From positions 1-5,834 of the forward strand of contig DAOUWH010000119.1 in assembly GCA_030667205.1 (NCBI GenBank): a stretch of 5,834 nt of DNA, given 5' to 3'. This document shows positions 1 through 4,226 of this stretch, piece after piece (position 1 is the first letter of the stretch; each line of letters begins with the position of its first letter). The stretch comes from Nitrospirota bacterium. Its GTDB lineage: Bacteria; Nitrospirota; Thermodesulfovibrionia; Thermodesulfovibrionales; JdFR-86. The position numbers and the translations under genes were made by a program. The notes under the pieces were generated by a model that had not been told where the DNA came from, searched no databases, and saw nothing but the letters and a program-made list of their open reading frames with translations.

Positions 1-491
1 CGGCTGTAAAACATCTGTCCGGCCCCGTGGCGCTCGTACTCACAAGGCAGAAGCTCCCGGTGATAGACAGGAAGAAATATGCGCCGGCAAGCGGTCTCAG
101 GAGAGGGGCATACGTAATTTCCGACTCAAGGGGCAAGCCCGACATCGTCCTTATCGCCTCGGGCTCCGAGGTTCACCTCTGCCTCGAAGCGGCTGAAGTC
201 CTCAGGGCGGAGGGCCGAAGGGTGAGGGTTGTAAACATGGCGAGCTTCGAGCTTTTCGACATACAGTCCAAAAAGTACCGGGACTCGGTGCTTCCGCCCG
301 CCCTCAGGCGCAGGCTTGCGGTGGAGGCCGGGGCAACGCTGCCGTGGCATAAATATGTGGGGTTTGAAGGCGATATTATCGGCGTCGACCGCTTTGGCGC
401 CTCCGCGCCGGGCAATGTCGTGTTTGAGAAACTGGGCTTTACCACGAAAAACATCGTGAGGCGGGCAAGAAAGCTGCTTGAAAAGAAGTAA
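1..491 (+). CDS. tkt: Transketolase, C-terminal part (5' end outside window)
   Basis: Transketolase is a thiamine-diphosphate enzyme that moves two-carbon ketol units between sugar phosphates in the non-oxidative pentose phosphate pathway (and the Calvin cycle where present). The open frame runs from base 3 to the stop at 489-491, followed at once by a second TAA. The visible part starts at the end of the pyrimidine-binding domain: GPVALVLTRQKLPV matches the family's 'ALSRQNL' segment, whose Arg (codon 45-47 here) is known in yeast and E. coli enzymes to contact substrate phosphate. The whole C-terminal domain follows, with family blocks IASGSEVHL, RVVNMASFELFD, YRDSVLP, VEAGATLPWHKYVG and FGASAPGNVVFEKLGFT. 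These resemble full-length bacterial transketolase more than the split type. GTG at 27 is an internal valine, not a start, because the frame and the homology continue upstream. The catalytic N-terminal region is not visible. It is separated from the chemotaxis genes by a 178-bp AT-rich gap, so probably a different transcription unit. Confidence 0.93.
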   Translation, partial: AVKHLSGPVALVLTRQKLPVIDRKKYAPASGLRRGAYVISDSRGKPDIVLIASGSEVHLCLEAAEVLRAEGRRVRVVNMASFELFDIQSKKYRDSVLPPALRRRLAVEAGATLPWHKYVGFEGDIIGVDRFGASAPGNVVFEKLGFTTKNIVRRARKLLEKK

Positions 492-590
492 TAAGCGTTA
501 AAAATTCCATGCCTCCAGGCAAAGGCCCAGCATTTCTTGAGTGGCATTGTCTTTTCCATTAATAAATACATAACTCATCAAATAATAAGG

Positions 591-596
591 TATAAT
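591..596 (+). promoter_or_regulatory. Possible -10 box of the cheW-receptor operon promoter
   Basis: A perfect TATAAT lies in the very AT-rich spacer, 74 bases before the cheW start. The best -35 match is poor: TACATA at 567-572, with an 18-base spacer and 3 of 6 positions matching TTGACA. It would start transcription near 603 and leave a leader of about 67 bases. A second weaker box, TATACT at 645-650, would leave a leader of only about a dozen bases. Because the region is so AT-rich, chance matches are likely. The choice rests on the perfect hexamer and its place ahead of a tight three-gene cluster. Confidence 0.3.
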
Positions 597-604
597 CAAC
601 TGCC

Positions 605-636
605 TAACATAAAACTTTACATTTTTTGGTATGTTA
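605..636. repeat. Short inverted repeat in the cheW leader
   Basis: TAACATA (605-611) and TATGTTA (630-636) are perfect 7-base inverted arms separated by 18 bases. They lie just downstream of the TATAAT box and upstream of cheW. The arms are AT-rich, so a transcript hairpin would be weak; a protein-binding operator is equally possible. The arms are seen directly. Any function is unproven, and a 7-base palindrome in such AT-rich DNA may be chance. Confidence 0.3.
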
Positions 637-669
637 TGAGAAAATATACTGTTTTTTATTACTACTACT

Positions 670-1362
670 ATGGATATATCCAAGCTAAGAAAAAAACATA
701 AAGAGGCGAAGGAAAACCCAGAGCAAAAAGAGCCTGAGGCCGGCCCGGAAGAAACAGGCATATCCGAGGAACACGAGGCGGAGCCCGAGGCCCCCGAGGT
801 CGAAGAAGAGGCTCCGGTAAGCCCTGCTGTCGAAGAGGCCGTCTCTGCGGAAGAGGAGGCCGCCCCCGAAGTTGCGGAGGCCGTACCGGAGGCATCCGTC
901 GAGGAAGAGGCCGCGGCCGGAGAGATGGTCGAGTTGATGACCTTCAATCTATCCGATGAACTCTACGCCTTCAGGGTCACGGATGTGCAGGAGGTGCTCA
1001 GGTCACAGGTAATGACAACGATCCCGAGGACGATAGACTTTATACCGGGAGTGACATCGCTGCGGGGCAAAGTAATCCCCGTTATGGATTTGAGAAAGAG
1101 ACTGCGCATCGGTAGCGGGCAGACGAACACCGCAAGCATAGTAATCCTCAAAGGGGTTGGCAAGGGCATGATAGGCGTGATGGTGGACAGGACACTGGAC
1201 GTCATAAGGGTGCCCGAGAGCGATATCAAACAGCCGCCTTCGCACCTGGCCGACTCGGAAGCGAGGTTTATAGAGGGGGTTGCCGCACAGCAGGAGATGT
1301 TTATTTCAATTATTGACCTGAACGAATTGTTAGATTTTAACGCAACGGGGGAGGATAGATGA
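670..1362 (+). CDS. cheW: CheW coupling protein with charged N-terminal extension
   Basis: CheW is a cytoplasmic adaptor that links chemoreceptor tips to the CheA kinase. Of 230 residues, about 86-224 form the CheW domain: FNLSDELYAFRVTDVQEVLR, then IPGVTSLRGKVIPVMDLRKRL (family signature G..xLRG.V.PV.DLR), then IGVMVDRTLDVI, ending in IDLNELL. Residues 1-15 are a lysine-rich head (MDISKLRKKHKEAK). Residues 16-85 are a low-complexity acidic linker with about 27 Glu plus Ala, Pro and Val, surely disordered. A plain CheW is about 150-170 residues, so the extension is the odd part. The ATG at 670 is the first start after the in-frame TGA at 637-639, but it has no Shine-Dalgarno: ACTACTACT sits directly before it. 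Codon use (GAG, GCC, CCC) is gene-like from 670 on, supporting translation of the linker. Internal ATGs at 925 and 937 could give a bare CheW domain. The stop overlaps the next start (ATGA, 1359-1362). The domain call is firm; the exact start is less so. Confidence 0.92.
   Translation: MDISKLRKKHKEAKENPEQKEPEAGPEETGISEEHEAEPEAPEVEEEAPVSPAVEEAVSAEEEAAPEVAEAVPEASVEEEAAAGEMVELMTFNLSDELYAFRVTDVQEVLRSQVMTTIPRTIDFIPGVTSLRGKVIPVMDLRKRLRIGSGQTNTASIVILKGVGKGMIGVMVDRTLDVIRVPESDIKQPPSHLADSEARFIEGVAAQQEMFISIIDLNELLDFNATGEDR
1347..1354 (+). promoter_or_regulatory. Ribosome binding site of the heme/PhnD receptor
   Basis: GGGGGAGG lies within the last cheW codons, four bases before the ATG at 1359. It is the strongest Shine-Dalgarno in the window and fixes the receptor start. 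Together with the ATGA overlap it indicates translational coupling of cheW and the receptor. Confidence 0.8.
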
Positions 1363-4214
1363 AACAGAAACTCGAATACAAGATTCTGAGTGTTATCTTC
1401 GGCATCATAGTGGTCAGCATAGTGGTGGGTAGCGCAATTGTCCTGTACGTGGAAAGGTCGGACATATATTTCGTCGCAACGGAGAGACTTGAGGGATCCG
1501 CAGGCGTGATAATGAAGGGCGTTGAGCATACGATGCTCACCGCTGACCCTGAGGTCACGAGAAGGCTGGTCAAAGACCTCCGGGGTATCGAGGGTTTTGA
1601 GTCCATAGATGTCTACAACGTAAAAGGAAAGGAAGCGTTCGACCACGGAGCACTCCCGTTAGACGCTGATACGATTGGGAAAATCGTCGCAACAGGCGAG
1701 CCCTTGACCGTTGAGGAATGGGATTCTCTCACTTTTTACATGCCCCTTATAAACCGGGCTCAATGCCACGCCTGCCACGGCACGGACACGAAGGTGCTGG
1801 GTGCCGTTAAGGTGTCGGTGTCCCTTGAAAAGGAGAAGAAAAGGATTGCCCAGTTCATGGTCTTTGTGGTGCTCGGCTCACTGGGTGTCATAGTGGTCAT
1901 GGGCGTTCTTTTCAGGGGGGTTATCAGAAAGTTCGTCATCAAGCCGGTCAGGAGACTCGAGGAAGCCGCATACGAAATGGCCCACGGCGACCTCTCCTTC
2001 CATACGGACATAACATCCGAGGACGAGATAGGAAGGCTTGACAACTCGATAAAGAAATCACTTGCATCCCTGAGCGGCATCCTCGAGAGGGTCAAGGAAG
2101 TATCAGGCAGGATATCCAGCACCGCCGATACAGTCCAGAATGACTCCGATAAGGTCGTGGAGGGCACCCAGCTTGAGGCGGAGGCCGTGTCGGATATATC
2201 AAGCTCAGTGGAGCAGTTGAACTCGGCAATAACCGAGGTGTCCGACAGCACCGAGAGCCTCGCCACTTCCGTGGAGGAGTCCGCCGCTTCCATAGAACAA
2301 ATGGCCTCGAGCATAAGCGCTGTTACCAAAATCACCCACGAGCTGACCGGGGGCATCGACGAGACATCGTCCTCCATAGGGGAGATGTCGGCCTCTATAA
2401 GGGAGATAGCAAAGAACGCCGAAGAGCTGGCCGCGGTCTCCGAGGAGACCCTTTCGGCAATCGACGAGATAATATCCTCCATAAAGGAAGTCGAGCAGCA
2501 CGCCAGGGAGTCGGCCGAGCTTTCGGAGAAGGTCACCGAAGACGCTTCCACCCTCGGCGTGGCCTCCATCGAAAAGACCGTGCAGGGGATGCAGAATATA
2601 AAGGCAACGGTGGAGAAGACCTCCGAGACTGTCCATAAGCTCGGGGGCAGGTCGGACGAAATAGGCAATATCCTTACCGTCATCGATGAGATTACAGACC
2701 AGACGACCCTCCTTGCCCTGAATGCGGCAATCCTTGCCGCCCAGGCGGGGGAGCACGGAAAAGGCTTCTCGGTCGTCGCCGGAGAGATAAAGGACCTCGC
2801 CGAGAGGACCGCCTTTTCAACGCAGGAGATAGCCCAGCTCATTCAGTCGGTGAGGCAGGAGGTCAAGGAGGCAGTTGATTCCATGGAGCACGGGATGTCG
2901 TCCGTCAACGAAGGCCTGAGTCTGACGAAAGAGGCCTCAAGCGCCCTGCGCAAGATACTCGACAGCTCGAAGAAGTCCTCCGAGATGTCCAACTCCATCA
3001 AGCGCACCACGGCTGAGCAGGTCATCGCCGCAAAGAGCGTCTCGGAGGCCATGGAGCGCGTCAGGAACATGGTCGGCCAGATAGCAAGCGCCACGGGCGA
3101 GCAGTCCAAGGGCGTAAGCCTCATTATGCAGGCCAGCGACAAGATGCGCGACGGCTCCCACCAGGTGGATGTGGCCACCGAGCAGCAGGCCGCGGGAAGC
3201 CGCCAGATATCCCAGGCGGTCGAGGTCATCTCGGACAGGACACAGGAGATATCAAGGGCGATCTACGAGCAGAAAATAGGTTCCAAGCAGATATGGTCTT
3301 CCGTCGAGAAGGTCAAGAATATACCGAGGGAAAACCGCGACCTCGCCTTCAGGATAAACCACAAGATACAGGAACTTCTTAGTGGCTCGGACCTGCTTGT
3401 TACCGAGATGCGGAAGTTCACGCTCTACAAGGAAGAGGCCGGCGACGGTCTGGTGCTGGGAATCGTCCCGCTTGAGAACCCGGCCGGGATGTACAGAAGA
3501 TTTACCCCGCTGGAGGAGTATCTCGGAACGGAGCTCGGGAAAAAGGTGGAACTCAGGGTGGCCTCCAGCTACGAGGCCGCTGAGAATGACCTGGCTGATG
3601 GCATTGCCCATATGTCCTTCATGTCCCCGCTTACGTATGTCGAGGCCAAAAGCTCGCACGATGTGGAGCTCCTCGCAATCGCGCTGAGGGGCGGGAAACC
3701 CTTTAACCATGCCGTGATAATTGCAAAGGCGGACAGCCCGGTGGAGTCCCTGAGCGACCTCAAGGGCAGGAGCTTTGCCTTTGGCGATCCCCATTCCACA
3801 GCAGGCCACCTGGTGCCCAAGGCGATGCTTGCCGGCGATGATGTAACACTCAACGATTTTTCTTATTTCAACTACCTCGGCCACCACGACGCCGTGGTGA
3901 AGGCCGTGCTTAAGGGGGAGTTCGATGCAGGCGCCGTCACCGAGTCCGTCGCCAAAAATTACAAAGACCAGGGGCTTAAGTTCATAAAGGTCTCAGAAGA
4001 GATACCGGAATTCAATTTCTGCGCCGGCACCGGCATGAACGAGGCCGACCGCGACGCTGTCAGGGCGGCGATTTTAAAGCTCAACGACAAGACGCCCGAA
4101 GGCGCTGCGGTCCTGACAGAGATGGATAAGAGCTATACCGGTTTCCAGGAGACCTCGGACAAAGAATACGAAAGCATCAGGCAAATAGTCTCGAAGCTTG
4201 AGACGCAAAAATGA
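1359..4214 (+). CDS. Methyl-accepting chemotaxis receptor: periplasmic heme-c sensor, HAMP, long signalling hairpin, C-terminal PhnD-like binding domain
   Basis: A 951-residue inner-membrane chemoreceptor. Order of parts: basic N-terminus; TM1 about 9-31; periplasmic sensor about 32-165; TM2 about 166-188; HAMP about 190-242 (IKPVRRLEEAAYEMAHGDL, then DEIGRL); signalling coiled coil about 247-690 with the hairpin tip around E465 (QTTLLALNAAILAAQAGE); PhnD-type substrate-binding domain about 697-949. The sensor carries CHACH (C136, C139, H140), a covalent heme-c motif, inside YMPLINRAQCHACHGTD and about 25 residues before TM2. This arrangement is like known c-heme sensor domains of chemoreceptors and DUF3365-type sensors; which fold cannot be settled by eye. 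The C-terminal domain shows PhnD blocks: PLEEYLGTELGKKVEL, SFAFGDPHSTAGHLVP, GHHDAVVKAVLKGEFDAGAV. No membrane segment lies between hairpin and PhnD domain, so that domain should be cytoplasmic. There is no CheR-binding NWETF-like tail. It overlaps cheW and lies 12 bp before a second receptor. The receptor and PhnD calls are firm; ligands are unknown. Confidence 0.94.
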   Translation: MKQKLEYKILSVIFGIIVVSIVVGSAIVLYVERSDIYFVATERLEGSAGVIMKGVEHTMLTADPEVTRRLVKDLRGIEGFESIDVYNVKGKEAFDHGALPLDADTIGKIVATGEPLTVEEWDSLTFYMPLINRAQCHACHGTDTKVLGAVKVSVSLEKEKKRIAQFMVFVVLGSLGVIVVMGVLFRGVIRKFVIKPVRRLEEAAYEMAHGDLSFHTDITSEDEIGRLDNSIKKSLASLSGILERVKEVSGRISSTADTVQNDSDKVVEGTQLEAEAVSDISSSVEQLNSAITEVSDSTESLATSVEESAASIEQMASSISAVTKITHELTGGIDETSSSIGEMSASIREIAKNAEELAAVSEETLSAIDEIISSIKEVEQHARESAELSEKVTEDASTLGVASIEKTVQGMQNIKATVEKTSETVHKLGGRSDEIGNILTVIDEITDQTTLLALNAAILAAQAGEHGKGFSVVAGEIKDLAERTAFSTQEIAQLIQSVRQEVKEAVDSMEHGMSSVNEGLSLTKEASSALRKILDSSKKSSEMSNSIKRTTAEQVIAAKSVSEAMERVRNMVGQIASATGEQSKGVSLIMQASDKMRDGSHQVDVATEQQAAGSRQISQAVEVISDRTQEISRAIYEQKIGSKQIWSSVEKVKNIPRENRDLAFRINHKIQELLSGSDLLVTEMRKFTLYKEEAGDGLVLGIVPLENPAGMYRRFTPLEEYLGTELGKKVELRVASSYEAAENDLADGIAHMSFMSPLTYVEAKSSHDVELLAIALRGGKPFNHAVIIAKADSPVESLSDLKGRSFAFGDPHSTAGHLVPKAMLAGDDVTLNDFSYFNYLGHHDAVVKAVLKGEFDAGAVTESVAKNYKDQGLKFIKVSEEIPEFNFCAGTGMNEADRDAVRAAILKLNDKTPEGAAVLTEMDKSYTGFQETSDKEYESIRQIVSKLETQK
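2187..2522 (+). repeat. Four tandem 28-residue (84-bp) coding repeats, descending arm of the receptor hairpin
   Basis: Residues 277-304, 305-332, 333-360 and 361-388 of the receptor align without gaps at a period of 28 (four heptads). Position 15 of each unit is Ile (291, 319, 347, 375). Position 8 is Val or Ile, position 11 is Leu, Met or Ile, and position 18 is Val or Ile. Position 3 is acidic throughout, and positions 9-10 are acidic or Gln-rich (EQ, EQ, GE, DE). DNA identity between units is low, so they are old protein repeats and not recent DNA duplications. They lengthen the coiled coil. Confidence 0.7.
3006..3341 (+). repeat. Four tandem 28-residue (84-bp) coding repeats, returning arm of the receptor hairpin
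   Basis: Residues 550-577, 578-605, 606-633 and 634-661 align without gaps. Each carries EQ (once QQ) at positions 4-5 (553, 581, 609, 637) and Gly or Ala at position 8 (557, 585, 613, 641). Position 12 is Val or Ile. The motif resembles the EQxxGIxxI element that occurs in the C-terminal arm of ordinary receptors, here repeated four times. The block mirrors the four repeats of the other arm: their midpoint is residue 469, next to the tip Glu at 465. Confidence 0.65.
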
Positions 4215-4215
4215 T

Positions 4216-4219
4216 AAGG
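4216..4219 (+). promoter_or_regulatory. Ribosome binding site of the second receptor
   Basis: AAGG followed by CGG lies in the 12-base gap after the upstream stop, seven bases before the ATG at 4227. It is modest but correctly spaced, and supports that start. No promoter fits in the gap, so expression should come from the upstream transcript. Confidence 0.55.
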
Positions 4220-4226
4220 CGGTTTT

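Noticed and set aside
509..533. Possible terminator after transketolase (TGCCT-cc-AGGCA and flanking ATGC/GCAT)
   Set aside because: The perfect stem has only five pairs with a two-base loop, the outer arms do not continue it, and no T-run follows.
542..556. Sigma-54-like element (TGGCA followed by TTTTCC)
   Set aside because: The GG is present, but the base pair at the -12 site is TC and not GC, and there is no enhancer-like repeat upstream.
498..947. Antisense open frame across the spacer and the cheW linker
   Set aside because: The Ser/Ala/Thr/Gly run is the reverse complement of GAG/GCC-rich linker codons, and it crosses an AT-rich spacer with no matching codon use.
2187..2522. Recent DNA tandem duplication or mobile repeat
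   Set aside because: The 84-bp units share protein pattern but little DNA identity, so they are ancient coding repeats of a coiled coil.
1760..2842. Long antisense open frame (360 codons) opposite receptor 1
   Set aside because: Its product is Ser-rich with no recognisable domain and lies fully opposite the receptor coiled coil; the length follows from the biased codon use of the sense gene.
3408..3455. Separate translation start for the PhnD domain alone (ATG 3408 or GTG 3453)
   Set aside because: There is no stop or gap between hairpin and domain, and the purine tract before GTG 3453 is too far away; a single fused protein is simpler.
3382..3687. Same-strand open frame overlapping the PhnD domain in another frame
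   Set aside because: Arg/Pro/Ser-rich product without a motif, while the main frame is clearly coding with family blocks throughout.
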